Shown here: piece by piece, positions 11,966 to 23,488 of the stretch | Position numbering within the stretch: the first letter of the stretch is position 1 | How the letters are laid out: each line of letters starts with the position of its first letter | From: Siphonodentalium dalli | Taxonomy: Eukaryota > Mollusca > Scaphopoda > Gadilida > Siphonodentaliidae | Length of the DNA stretch: 64,000 bases | NCBI GenBank assembly: GCA_032622095.1 | Contig: CP136068.1 | Span: 153,353,151 to 153,417,150 of the forward strand | Direction: 5' to 3' | Notes under the pieces: generated by a model | What the model saw: only the letters and a program-made list of their open reading frames with translations | What the model was told of the DNA's origin: nothing | Database searches by the model: none | Program-made: the position numbers and the translations under genes

Positions 11966-12080
11966 CAATTGGTTTCGACGGTCTCGTGATATAATTCATT
12001 AGGGGATGAGGGCCTGATTGTACCAATTGGTCCGAATCCCCAAGTGAATTATTATTATTATTAATCGTCGAAACCAAGTG
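11966..12080. repeat. Short foldback element
   Basis: GGTTTCGACG near 11970 and CGTCGAAACC near 12070 are inverted, and inside them AATTCATTAGGGGAT pairs with ATCCCCAAGTGAATT-like sequence. It lies just beyond the point (about 11930) where A/B homology ends. Confidence 0.5.
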
Positions 12081-12339
12081 ATTATTCTGTTTATTACACA
12101 CTTTCAACGGAAATTTAACCAGTAAAATGCGTTGGTTTTATAAATAATATGTGGCAAAATAGTTGCTGATCAGCTGACTACACCGTGCTGAGCCACAACT
12201 GTCAGTTGCGTGAATAAATAAGTTATTTGAATATTTGTGACGTAATGATTCCGCTTGACTTAATTTGTCGACGTTGGAATAGAACTGTCAAAACTGGAAA
12301 TATAGATGCGTGTAAAAAATAGAGGATATAACACGACGA

Positions 12340-12427
12340 GTCCCAAGTTTATAGCGAAATTTTCAGTACGAGTCCAGACCTGATTTACTGGAGAGTTTTG
12401 TAAATTTCGCTATAAACTGGGGTCGAT
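12340..12427. repeat. Foldback element with about 24-bp arms
   Basis: CGAGTCCCAAGTTTATAGCG and its near-complement CGCTATAAACTGGGGTCG enclose about 40 bases; AAATTT flanks the inner ends of the arms. It is noncoding. Confidence 0.55.
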
Positions 12428-12755
12428 ATACTTGATCCAAAACCTCAATAAAACATACTTAAATCAAAAAATGGGACGTGAAACTAACAGCGGCTTCTAC
12501 AAGGCGTGTGATGACATTTCACGTATAAAAGAAATAGTCCTCATTTAAATATGACTCTTTGACGTATTTAATGTCGTAAATTTAAGGAAATAAGTTTTCA
12601 AACTATATCAATATTAGTCACATGTAGACACAGATTTCTTCTTCATTCCTCGTCCCCCGATTCCGAATCACGTTAATTTGCGCACAATAATAGATTTGGG
12701 AACACCAAATTCCCTGTTATGTAATGACCGTCGCATATATATCATTACTAGAAGG

Positions 12756-13060
12756 TGACCCGACTTCGTCCGGGCTTTGACATTGAATTGTCTATTTTGA
12801 AGGCCAAGGTCAAGTGGGGTCACGATTTGACCCGTCCAAAACACAGTGCCCGAACAAAAGTACCCGACAAAAGTACCCGTCGAAATCCATCCGGTTTTAC
12901 CCGATTTGACCTTGAATTGACCATTTTGAAGGTCAAGGTCAGGTGGACCAACACCCCAAAAATGGTGGAAATCGGCCCAGCGGATACCGGGAAATCGGCC
13001 CAGCGGATACCGAGATACCCTATGCATCAAATTTCGTCCGTAAAAATCCGCCAGTTTAAC
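12756..13060 (+). repeat. Interspersed repeat with multiple AGGTCA half-sites
   Basis: After CCCGACTTCGTCCGGGCTTT come repeated TGAAGGTCAAGGTCA-type motifs, then CGATTTGACCCGTCC and CATCAAATTTCGTC. An inverted related copy is at 20740-20890. The open frames on both strands arise from the repeat and are not considered genes. Confidence 0.55.
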
Positions 13061-13469
13061 CCGATTTGATTTCCACTCAAGTATATAAACGCGCCTCATA
13101 TACACACGCTCATTAATTATCAAGTTTCAACGTAAAGATAAATTACCATCGGTGCCCGAGATATCGCCAAGACGTCTGAAACAGTCAAATGCATCGGCCG
13201 GTAAAGAGTTAACGTGATCTAACTGTATGACCTCTAACGACGTCATAGAAGTTACGCATTGTTTTTACCCTGATAGAAGATCGTACCACTTCTTCTTAAT
13301 AATTGAGGCAGATAACTAAAACGGATACATACATATTATATATCGTTGGAAAGAGGAAACACGAAAGATTCTCATAGTGTCATTATTATGACTGGCATGT
13401 TATTATTCGCGCTGTTTCGAATCGATTTGTAAGCACCGAACTGAAATATATTAGCGCAAAACGGCGTAA

Positions 13470-13665
13470 AAACAGATTTGACCTCGGCACGTGAAAAGTT
13501 GACCTCGCACGGACAAATTAATAGGCCTATGTTAGTCCTGACCCGAAAATACCCCCACATACCAAGTTTCATCGAAATCGGCTGGGCCATTTTCGAGTCC
13601 ATCGATTACACACAAACACACAAACACACAAACAGATCTTCCAAAATATATAATAGATTGTAGAA
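13470..13665 (+). repeat. SINE-like repeat with ACACAA tail
   Basis: It contains GACCTCGCACGGACAAATTA, CCAAGTTTCATCGAAATCGG and CATTTTCGAGTCCATCGATT, then (CAAACACA)n and ATATATAATAGATT. The tail architecture is the same as the element at 4100-4385. Confidence 0.5.
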
Positions 13666-13854
13666 TGGGTTTAATGATGGAACAAGGGTAAGTTCATGTA
13701 ATACATGTATATATTGTGTTGTTCCTTAACTCGTGGGATAACACATGCACCTCTCAGCTGATAGCTCAAACATGCACACACTAATCAAATTGTGTTATAT
13801 TCACACCATTAATTTACGATGTTCTTAACAATGTGCACTAATTTGTAATATAGA

Positions 13855-14135
13855 GGTTGACTGCATCGAGATTTCCTGTTCTAGATAAAATTATCTTCTG
13901 ATTTGCCATCCTGTCACATCGGTCAAGATCGTCCATGTCAAGGTGGAAGACTTTTGTGCCTTGATCTATATTTAGTAATTGGCTGTTGATTTCGGTGCTT
14001 CAATAGAGGCTGCATCGAGATTAATGTTTAAAATTGAGCTAGATGGCATATTTTTCGTTCTTTCCATTTAGTCACATTGGTCAAGGATGACCATAGTAAA
14101 GCCATAGTGCATTGGTCTACATTTAAGATATAAAT
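13855..14135. repeat. Diverged tandem duplication, about 140 bp twice
   Basis: Two related units each carry GACTGCATCGAGATT or GGCTGCATCGAGATT, then GTCACATYGGTCAAG and a TGATCTATATTTA or GGTCTACATTTAA motif. The units differ at many positions, so the duplication is old. Confidence 0.45.
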
Positions 14136-14139
14136 GTTG

Positions 14140-15835
14140 ATTTAGATACGTCCCGTGGAGCAAGGATGAACGTTGGTCTGATATAAGTATTGTGTTGTAA
14201 GCATTCAACAGATAAATATGTCAGACAGACTTGTATCCATGCATACTATGACTATGACTATGACTATATGAATATTTGGTTATAACTCGATACACAACAA
14301 TGAACACATAATTTGACAATAATGAGTTAGCGGCAACAGCATAACCAAGAAGGCTGTCTTCATGTCGTGCCCCAGTATAATGACAAAATAAATATTCACC
14401 CTATATACATCGCTCAGTTTGTAACATAAATCATGTAAAATATATTAAGAGTGACATTGTTGTGGAACGCAAAATAGTTAATATCCATTTCTTATATGAG
14501 TACTCAACTGGCAAATTAAATGAGGGCCTATAATGTTCACGAAATTATGTCCGTTTCAATCATGCGTTGCGTGTTACTTCCGTGGAAAATCTGGGTGCGA
14601 CGTCAAATGCCGTTGAACCAGTTATTCAACAACCGAGTTGGAGACTTGGAGTTCTATTCAACGTGTGTGCATGCATAATATGAGTGTAAATAATATAAAA
14701 CTGCTCATTGTAGCTTATATAACCATCAGTGTTGGGAAGGAATTTGTAGCCCTAACAAATTAGTTAACTTTTTGTGAACGTATATAGCCAATAGAATATA
14801 TATTATTACAGAAGTAATCCATTATAAAACGACCATAATCTGAACAAAATACCGATTTGCAACCAGCACCAATGTTGACATCTGACTTTCATTGATCAGA
14901 GCCGATTATTATTGGCGGATATCTGCCATGTGATCAACAATGAATGCACTTCGCTGGACGGATGTGATGACTTAGTGAACGATATACGAAGTGGGGAAAC
15001 CGCGACTTCATGACATGTCAGTCAATAGAGCTATAAGAAAATACCTGGGTCCTGGTTGACAATTCACTTCCGATATGTGTGGTTCATCGTCGTTTCAGCC
15101 GCAATTAATTTCCTGCCGAAAATCTTTACAATATGTGTGCAGAGAATACAGGGCATATTTGCAAACGGTGATATATTTTATTTGCTCCCGGAGTAAAATA
15201 AGGCAAGCAACATCGATATCATATCAAGTCAGCGCAACTTAATAGCAAACTTTTACTGGGGAAAGACAACATTTATGGTTGCCATACATGACTGTTACTG
15301 GGGACTGACAAATGCTTGCCATACATCAATATCACAACAAGAAACATCTTAGCACACAACGAAACACGGAGAGTGCAATGTCACATTTGTCACAATTGTT
15401 GGAATTCAAATATCTTTCCCGTGTTTTAAAACAATAATCCTCAAATAACTTGAAAAGGTAATGTGATACATATAGCCTCTCCACTATTGCTGGGAATATA
15501 AACGCACATCAGCAAATGAAATTCATCGTAAACACCAGTCATCTAAACTATATACGGTTATCAGTTAGTTAAAACTGTATGATAGTTTGAACCGATAAAT
15601 ATGTAGCTATAGCTTTCGTTGCAACCATCTAGCACCCCGTTGCTTTTATGTATGTTCTATATTTTGAGATACATTAAAAACAAAGCGAATATCTTTTGTT
15701 CATAACATCAATGGCGGTGAATCTTCCATTCCCAGCGAAATGAGCGAATGCACATCTACCTACTGAAATCGACAGGCCTTTGACTTCCCGCCAAATGTAA
15801 ATTGTTTCCAAAACCTGATTTGTTCGGTCTGAGAT
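14140..15835. other. Spacer with one block shared with unit B
   Basis: No gene is visible. The stretch 14870-15070 (CTTTCATTGATCAGAGC, GACTTAGTGAACG, CATGACATGTCAGTCA) matches 40545-40760 in the same direction. This extends the A/B relationship well beyond the PRDM gene. Confidence 0.45.
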
Positions 15836-15839
15836 CATT

Positions 15840-16170
15840 ATCTAACTGATGGCGTCTGGTTTTACGTAAGACGATCTGTAACTTATCTTCTTGTAATTTA
15901 TCCCACTCTCTGATAGAATTATACCGATCTCCAATAGTTACAATTTGTCTGTGGCCATAACTCTCCTTATGTCATCCGGGGATCTGGGAATTCCCCGCTG
16001 AGTACCAAACCCGCGCATCGTAAACAGTTTGTTCTGTAGTGCTTTACCTCACCAATTGTTATGGTCATTATCAGATAGGAAAAAGTTCACAGAGTCGTAA
16101 GTTTCCAATCATTTCTAATTTAGATGTTAATCTTTATCTCCACGGTTGGTATATCCCGATGATTAATTTC
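15840..16170 (+). repeat. Spacer copy of the PRDM intron-1 block
   Basis: It carries TCTGGGAATTCCCCGCTGAG, CCCGCGCATCGTAAACAG and TAATTTAGATGTTAATC and matches 50530-50880 (inverted) closely. The intron-1 blocks at 4550-4960 and 30560-30960 are more distant. No PRDM exon is seen near it. Confidence 0.5.
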
Positions 16171-16703
16171 TCGGATCAGATGACAGACTGTAACCAAACA
16201 CGCGCTCTAAAGACTTTATCACTTCATGCCACTCTCATTATTTACTTGACAACACCAACAACAAAATTCCAGACTATTTGACTGTGAAATATTACACAAT
16301 AGACTTTGCATCGGTAGGATTCAGATCTATGTTAATAGTATCCCAGCAGGTAATTTTTACACCACCAACAAATATAGCTCTCCTTCCAATCAGACTGCAT
16401 GTATACATCATAGTTATTGGTCGCCCAACTAACTCATGTCTCTCTATTTTCTGTTTAAAACGATGTGCATACCATGCATTGAAGGCTATATAATATGTGT
16501 GGCCAATGAGGCCATACGCATTATACATTTGTATATGCATATTCTTCTGTATTGGAGGTAAATAAATAAATAAATGGTGCTGGTGGATCCTGCTAATTTG
16601 CCAGGGGTACTTGTAGGCTAAACAGATGCTGTAATGAAAAATTACCGTTACTTTTCCGTTCTTGAATGTTTCATTCAGATAATGTCTTTTATTATATTTT
16701 CAG

Positions 16704-16899
16704 TAACTTTTTCTGCCAAAATAATGATCGTATCCCCACTCCCGGAAGCGCCACGATGTTATCCTACTCCCAGAGGTTTATCCTACTCCCAGCGATAACG
16801 GACTATTTATCCCAACTTCGCGAGAACGTTCCGAGTTACGTAATCTTCAAGCAGTCCAACTTCAAGTTCCGCGGATATTCGGGTCCAGATTCGAAATGA
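16704..16899 (+). CDS. Candidate terminal exon of an unrecognised gene
   Basis: A polypyrimidine-like run and CAG precede 16704, and an open frame then reads to TGA at 16899. It is less AT-rich than its surroundings and encodes PSYVIFKQSNFKFRGYS near its end. An AATAAA signal follows at 16977-16982. No upstream exon could be placed, no domain is recognised, and a short in-frame repeat (LSYSQRF or LLPA) is present. An alternative is a chance open frame; the polyadenylation signal is the best support. Confidence 0.3.
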
Positions 16900-16976
16900 C
16901 AGTGGGCAGTGACATCTCATAGAACTCCGAAGGCTTATCAACACAATGACATTCTAAACAGTTACTAATTTAATCA

Positions 16977-16982
16977 ATAAAG
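16977..16982 (+). promoter_or_regulatory. Possible polyadenylation signal AATAAA
   Basis: AATAAA lies 78 bases after the TGA of the candidate exon and is followed by a T/G-rich stretch (GTTTGTTGTTTGTTTG), the usual arrangement at an animal 3' end. Confidence 0.35.
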
Positions 16983-17285
16983 TTTGTTGTTTGTTTGAAA
17001 AATCCGTCCGAAACAATCCCCTTTGAAGTTGGTGGCAACAGGAGAAATCAGTCAATGAAATGACGTCACTTTCCTTATATGGGGTAAAATACTATTGCGC
17101 GCGCGGCAATTGTAAAAAAACATGAATGAATGACGTTATCTATTTACCTTATTTTGGTTGTTATGTTATCATTGCGCGTAATTTTAACGGAAACATTTAG
17201 GTCAATGTTCGGAATCGGAAACATCTCATCAATGCATTTTATTAGAGTTTTATCGTGACAAACTGTTGTAGAAAATATAATAAAC

Positions 17286-17439
17286 ACAATAGTTAACTGT
17301 CGTCAGCGGCGAACGAAGTTTCTCCTCTCGTGAGATGCGAGGATTATTTTTCACTCGGCTAGCGCCTCGTGAAAAATAATCCTCCGCTTCTCACTCGAGG
17401 AGAAACTTCGTTCGTCGCTGATGACAGTTAACTATTGTC
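17286..17439. mobile_element. Long foldback element
   Basis: Arms of about 68 bases pair almost throughout: ACAATAGTTAACTGTCGTCA on the left against TGATGACAGTTAACTATTGT on the right, through GGCGAACGAAGTTTCTCCT and ATTATTTTTCAC to a small loop at CGGCTAGCGCC. It resembles the element at 44328-44490 in design but not in sequence. Confidence 0.65.
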
Positions 17440-17589
17440 TATTTATTCGATTCGTTTAGATTAGCCAAACGCCGCGAAAATACTTCATGTATACACCCCA
17501 GTTATCCGTTACCCAACTCACATTGCTACAAATCACTATATGTGACAATTATTTGGACAAATGAACCCATGTGGAGATGAATTTCATGG

Positions 17590-17725
17590 TCATAAATGCT
17601 AACAGTTAGAAAGCTGTAAGTGTTTGTACGCGGTGACGTAACTAATTACCACCCACCGAAACCAGCCGACCAGACGGTTGTCCTGACTGACAGATTCCAG
17701 ACAAGAATATCCTTGTTTGGCGACA
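17590..17725. repeat. Block shared inverted with 44975-45130
   Basis: GCTAACAGTTAGAAAGCTGT, CGCGGTGACGTAA and CCACCCACCGAAACCAG recur in reverse complement near 45.1 kb. Together with the blocks at 15840 and 50880 this outlines an inverted homologous segment between the two spacers. Confidence 0.5.
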
Positions 17726-18004
17726 TTTTTATAGAGGGCGAACAACATTGTTCGGTCCCGAATGCAAACATGTTACATGTTTTAAAGAACAGTCACAACA
17801 TGGATTTATTTTTTAGTAAACTAGTCATTTTCGAGTTCGAGACTTAATATAAGTTGTATAAAAGGTCGCTGACCAAAAGGTGGGATTGAAGGAGTTATTG
17901 GTTTCAGATTCCTATATACTATACAAACTGTAGGAGGAATTGATTACACCAATATGGTACAAAGTGCATATTCACAAATTCGACAAACTTTTTAATGGCA
18001 ATAT

Positions 18005-18485
18005 CTCCGCTAATATGACTCCGACTGAACTCAAAATAGCAGGTGCGCAGGTTTCCATGCTGGTTCACATTTGTGCCAAGTTTTAAACAAATTGACTGGA
18101 AAGTGACGGAAAACAAACTCGGTCAAAAGATGCGTCCCATGATGTACGATTCTATATATAGAAAAATAATAACTCCGCCAAAATAACCCCGACTCAACAC
18201 AAAATTCAGGTGCACATGTTCCCATCCTGGTTGACATCTGTGCCAAGTTAAAACAAAAATGACGGAACACAGGCTCGGACAAACGATGGGTCCCAGGATA
18301 TACTATTCTATGTCGAAAAATGGCAATTACTCCGCCAAAATGAGTCACCGACCGAACTCAAAATCGCAAGTGCGCAGGTTCCATTCTGGCTGATATATGT
18401 GTCAAGTTTAAGAAAAAATGATCAGAAAATGACAGAATACAGGCTCGGACAAAGTTCAGGACGGACGGACGGACGGACGAGGGTC
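18005..18485. repeat. Three diverged tandem units of about 155-170 bp ending in (GGAC)n
   Basis: Units begin at about 18007, 18175 and 18331 with TCCGCYAAWATGAC-like sequence. Each has GCGCAGGTTCC, TGTGCCAAGTT, GACGGAA and CAGGCTCGGACAAA in order, and the last runs into GACGGACGGACGGACGA. The minus-strand open frames across it come from the repeat. Confidence 0.6.
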
Positions 18486-18489
18486 ATTA

Positions 18490-19865
18490 CTTTAGTATTC
18501 AAATTTATGTCGGGGGGGGGGGAGTTTGAATTATAAAATACAGGGGAATTGAAGAGAACACCAAATCAGCAACCCTCCATTTACCCCCCCCCCAATCCCG
18601 TCTGAACTCGACATCATTATTCTGTTTATAATCTGGTTCATGTCGCCCGACAGTGAATGGGGATGGATTAGTAACTTAGTATGAATCTGTAATACTGTAT
18701 ATCTCACCGGGGGCAGCCTGTGGCGTATATTAAATGTTCATACTTTCTCTTATCCCATAAAATAAGTATATATAGGATTTAAGTGGTGTGAATCTTTCCC
18801 AGTATATATGATGATCTGAATTTCTGGCCGAAGGGAACGGATATGATTTCATCGATCCTTTTCAACGGCTCTGTCTATGAATATATCGCCCCGAAGAATG
18901 TAAACGATATGTACCAGAAATGTTACATTATGTCTAGGTTATATCATGATGGTAATATATAGTATACGAGAAATGTCCACGCGTCTTTGACGAGATATAT
19001 AACAATGGTATAAAGTTATTACTTCAACAATTGTTTTAAACTAATTTTTTTCAAGTTCAGTTGGGGTTTAGACGCTATATATTACGATTTATTATATTTA
19101 AAAACTCCACAAGTTAACTTCCAAGCCAAATGTTTGTGTAACAAAATAAAATACACGCTCGGTTTTCAAATAAGCACTGCCAGGTTTACTATAACCACCA
19201 ATTATACGTTGTAACCAGCCTTTCCAATTCTCCCTTTTTCTATTTTGCGAGTTCGGGAAACGGGTCATGCGTAGCTTTGAGACTCAACAAGCAAAAAGCG
19301 GAAGTTGAAATTAAATAACATGTGCCAGCGCATTCTCTTATATAATAAAATGCATTTGCACAGGGTTTTCGCAAAAATCCAAGAGCTCCAGTCATGGACA
19401 GGTTAAGGCATAGAAATGGAGAATGTTAAGAGGATGGATGGTTCATGATGCCTGCGGGACTGGAAGTAATCGTTGGCGTGAGAAACATGCATTCAACACA
19501 ATAACATGCAGCCATCCAATATTCAGTGTTGTATATACATCATGGTAGTGGAATGAAAGCCAGAACTGCGTTGAGTCACCGTTATTTCCAGGAGCGATAA
19601 CGTACGTATATACGCACGTACATAACAACACCTATCCGCTTCGGCGAGTCACATATAATTATCGGATGTTCATCAGCCTTAAATCACAATACATGTAGTT
19701 GTTTAGTATCAATGGTATAGTCACGGTCATGAATTAAATTTATCCGACACAAGGGTTTGGAATAAATACAGAAAACAACTTACACCACAATCTAGAATAT
19801 GTTATCGAACTCGTGGCGGATGGCGCATAGTCATATTCCACTCCATGCAGTTCCGCTTTGAAATA
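18490..19865. other. Spacer, no gene seen
   Basis: It contains G- and C-runs (about 18512-18521 and 18584-18594) and an AT-rich stretch. At 19320-19350 there is a partial copy of the CATTCTCTTATATA hairpin family found at 42065-42940. I see nothing gene-like. Confidence 0.4.
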
Positions 19866-19870
19866 TATCC

Positions 19871-20044
19871 ATGCGCCATCAACAACTGTTTCGTCAAAAA
19901 GAAATATCGATTAAGATGCGTGTTGCGTTAGGTCTATGTATACTCGGGCCTGTCGCGTTACTTACACATACAGCACTGATCGATAATACAGACCTTTCGC
20001 AAAATCACTATGACGATTACGAATATGATATATTATCCTATATA
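19871..20044 (+). CDS. Candidate first exon of a secreted peptide or protein
   Basis: From ATG 19871, or more likely ATG 19916, an open frame encodes a signal-peptide-like start (MRVALGLCILGPVALLTHTA). An acidic, tyrosine-containing stretch (NHYDDYEYDILSYI) follows, and the frame reaches a strong donor site (A|GTAAGG) at 20044/20045, in phase 0. The 3' continuation was not found, so the product is unknown. It could be a chance frame, because hydrophobic stretches are common in AT-rich DNA. Confidence 0.25.
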
Positions 20045-20739
20045 GTAAGGTGGACACCATCACAATTTACCTATACGATTGTTAATTGGTGATACGGCAT
20101 ATGCCCCACTATATATTCAATTACACATATATTTGATGGAAAAAAGTAATGTGTGTCTCTTTCAGATCACATGTTCTTACCCGTGTGTTATCCACCATAC
20201 GGATAATCTAATATATATTTTGGGACTTCTGTTTGTTTGTCTGTTAGCTATGGCCGGGAAAACGGCTGGACCGATTGAGCTCAAACTTCCAATATTAGGT
20301 TAAAAAGCCACGGACAATGTTTACCGCCGTTTTAGAGAAGCTCCCAGCACCCCTTCTCCAATCCCAGTCACCAAAATGACCGTCATTGGTACTGTGGAGT
20401 TAATCGCGTTGATAGTTAAAGAGCGTTCGTATCCGCAGTGTCGTTGATAAAGAGCGTATGCGTGTAGTGTGATTCGTATACGTATGTCTGGGGCCAGACG
20501 TGAGTGTGTCTGTATCCAGACATCAGCGTGTTGTGTGATTCTTATGTCTGTCTTCATACTTAGGGGTTCCAAGGAACGGGGAAGATTTTCATCGGGTAAG
20601 TTTTTCCGCCCGAGGTGATCTTCACCTTGAAACGGGTACCCACAAACGTACCTCTTTTAGGGACGGGTACCATCACGGGACGGGTACCATCATTTCTCTT
20701 CATTAAAAAGGCAGAATTTACTCAAATTAAATTAAAAAA

Positions 20740-20890
20740 TTAACGGATTTCGACGAAATTTGATACCTAGGGACACTTTTGTCGGGTGAGTGTTTTGGAC
20801 GGGTCAAATCGTTACCCCGACCTGACCTTGACCTTCAAAATGGTCAATTCAAGGTCAAAGCCCGGACGAAATTGGGTGTCACCTGCTAGT
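20740..20890 (-). repeat. Inverted copy of the AGGTCA-rich repeat
   Basis: Reading on the minus strand gives CCCGGACGAAATT-side sequence, TTTGACCTTGAATTGACC, GGTCAAGGTCAGGTCGG and GATTTGACCCGTCC in the same order as at 12756-13060. The left flank ends at ACTAGCAGGTGACACC. Confidence 0.5.
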
Positions 20891-21716
20891 GTTATATATA
20901 TAGAGCGTCCCCATGCAGGACCGGTGGCACATCTGCACATAACTAAAATGAGTGGGGTATATTTAGACTCACATAAATATCGTATTTTTGGTCTTATACT
21001 GGCATGATATTGCTCCATATACGTAATCGTAATTTTGCGAAAGGTCTATAATAACATGTGTATGCCCATTGCATAGGCTTAGGTTGCCAATCGTCTATTC
21101 GATACACACTCGAAGAGCTTTTGTTTTACAATTCTGATAGTTGATAACCCCATCATTCAAACCATCCTTGCTAAAAATTAATATTGTTGTCCATGCAGTC
21201 ACCAATAAATTGTATGACTCTTTGCCTGATGATGTTACACACCAAGAGCGTATAATTTATGGGTATCTTATCTTATGTTATTATAGACATGGATAAATAA
21301 AAATCAACAAATTCAATTGAGTTGCTATCTTCACACACCCGATGGTGTGACCACAAGCCTCTCCGCACACTTCACAAACAAGCGTTACTTGGTTGATTGG
21401 ACAATTTTATTATATCGCTAATAATGACCACCTGGTAGCAATGTAAAGACATGTATGACCTGGTTTCAAATATATAACAGTTCAAACGTCAAAATCGAAC
21501 ATGCAGGTACAATCATGATTTTGTTCATATATATTACAAAGCACACCAAAGCCATTTGTGAGAAATGACTGGCCGCTTGGATAATGTCAGCCAAATTTGC
21601 AAGTATCTGAACGATAAAGGGCCGTTTCTTCCGAACTTATGTTTCACAATCACGTGGTGGCGTTCTTGTGTTTCCCGTTCGAATATATAATAATTGGTGA
21701 CCTCTTCATAAGCTAC

Positions 21717-21766
21717 CTCATAAGCTACCTCATAAGTTACCTCATAAGCTACCTCATAAGCTACCC
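21717..21766. repeat. 12-bp minisatellite (CATAAGCTACCT)n
   Basis: About four tandem units with one variant (AAGTTACCT). The period is a multiple of three, so both strands stay open (repeats of ISYL or VAYE). This is not evidence for coding. Confidence 0.75.
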
Positions 21767-21829
21767 AGAACAGGAAACTTACATTAGCCATTGTATACTG
21801 AATGGATTCTCCCATTCAGTTATACAAGT

Positions 21830-22900
21830 CTACATGGGAATAGTCTATTGTAGGAGGGGTGTTCATGTAATAAAAACAGACGACAGACAAAATAAACACA
21901 GATAATTCACAGCAGAACAATTCATATAATCATTGAAAGGAAATGTTCAGATAATAAGTGTGGTAGTTTGTTGAACTTATTATCTGAACATTTCCTATGT
22001 GATAACTACTCATCAATGATGTTTTAATATAGAAAGGGTTTAACTTATTATCTGAACATTTCCTATGGGATAACTACTGATCAATGATGCTTTACTATAG
22101 AAAGGGTTTAACTTATTATCTGAACATTTCCTATGTGATAACTACTCATCAATGATGCTTTAGTATAGAAAGGGTTTAACTTATTATCTGATCATTTCCG
22201 ATGGGATAACTACTAATCAATGATGCTTTACTATAGAAAGGGTTTAACTTATTATCTGATCATTTCCTATGTGATAACTACTCATCAATGATGCTTTAGT
22301 ATAGAAAGGGTTAAACTTATTGTCTGAACATTTCCTATGGGATAACTACTGATCAATGATGCTTTACTATAGAAAGGGTTTAACTTATTATCTGAACATT
22401 TCCTATGTGATAACTACTCATCAATGATGCTTTAGTATAGAAAGGGTTTAACTTATTATCTGATCATTTCCTATGGGATAACTACTAATCAATGATGCTT
22501 TACTATAGAAATGGTTTAACTTATTATCTGATCATTTCCTATGGGATAACTATACACATCAATGATACTTTAGTATAGAAAGGGTCAAACTTATCTGAAC
22601 ATTTCCTATGGGATAACTACTCACCAATGATACTTTAGTATAGAAAGGGTCAAACTTATCTGAACATTTCATATGTGATAACTACTCACCAATGATGCTT
22701 TATATAGTATAGAAAGGGTCAAACTTATCTGAACATTTCCTATGAGATAACTACTCATCAATGAGAATTTAGTATAGAAAGGGTTAAACTTATTGTCTGA
22801 ACATTCCTATGAGATAACTACTCATCAATGAGTTTTTAGTATAGAAAGGGTTAATAAGGTAACTACTCATCAATGAGTATTTAGTATATAAAGGATTAAC
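21830..22900. repeat. 68-bp tandem array inside a TATAGAAAGGGTTAA repeat
   Basis: About 13 units, spacing 68 bases at first (21974, 22042, 22110) and shorter near the right end. The units have AACTTATTATCTGAACATTT, CCTATGKGATAACTACT and ATCAATGATGCTTTA, and end in TATAGAAAGGGTTT. A palindrome at 21940-21996 starts the array. The left flank carries the AACAGACGACAGACA subterminal block, so the array is internal to a transposable-element-like repeat. Confidence 0.7.
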
Positions 22901-23114
22901 GTGTAACATCTCATTATGCATGTGCTCCTTGGTGGCCAATTAACTATTTTGTTCTGGAACCGCCAAATTATCACACCCATCATCGTTTGTATTACTGCCC
23001 ACCTGTGGTGAATTATTCTTGTGGTTCTTGATTTGAAGGATTTCTGTGAAATGTTCACCTTACCATATGTACCTTGTTGTCCCATTGATTTCGGGGTCTT
23101 TATAAAGATTAAGA

Positions 23115-23421
23115 GGTGTCATGTGATATGGGTAGCCTCAGCAATCCGGGTAGATCTCTGTGGGAGGTGTCACGTGATACTGGTAGCCTCAGCAATCCGG
23201 GTATGTCTCTTTGGGAGGTGTCACGTGATACTGGTAGCCTCAGCAATCCGGGTATGTCTCTGTGGGAGGTGTCACGTGATACTGGTAGCCTCAGCCATCC
23301 GGGTAGATCTCTGTGGGAGGTGTCACGTGATACTGGTAGCCTCAGCAATCCGGGTATGTCTCTGTGGGAGGTGTCACGTGATACTGGTAGCCTCAGAAAT
23401 CCGGGTAGGTCTCTGTGGGAG
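23115..23421. repeat. 51-bp minisatellite, six units
   Basis: The unit starts GGTGTCACGTGATACTGG and continues with GTAGCCTCAGCAATCCGGGT. Period 51 (23115, 23166 and so on) equals 17 codons, which keeps several frames open on both strands. Each unit has a CACGTG core. Confidence 0.8.
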
Positions 23422-23488
23422 GTTATTGTGAACTGCTGTAATTCTACATGGTGCTATGTTGAAAGTTGTATCCATAGTTTCCGGTTGA

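Noticed and set aside
16278-16540. Overlapping plus and minus ORFs of 70-80 codons
   Set aside because: AT-rich spacer; both strands open, no motif, no counterpart conserved in the related block at 50.1-50.5 kb.
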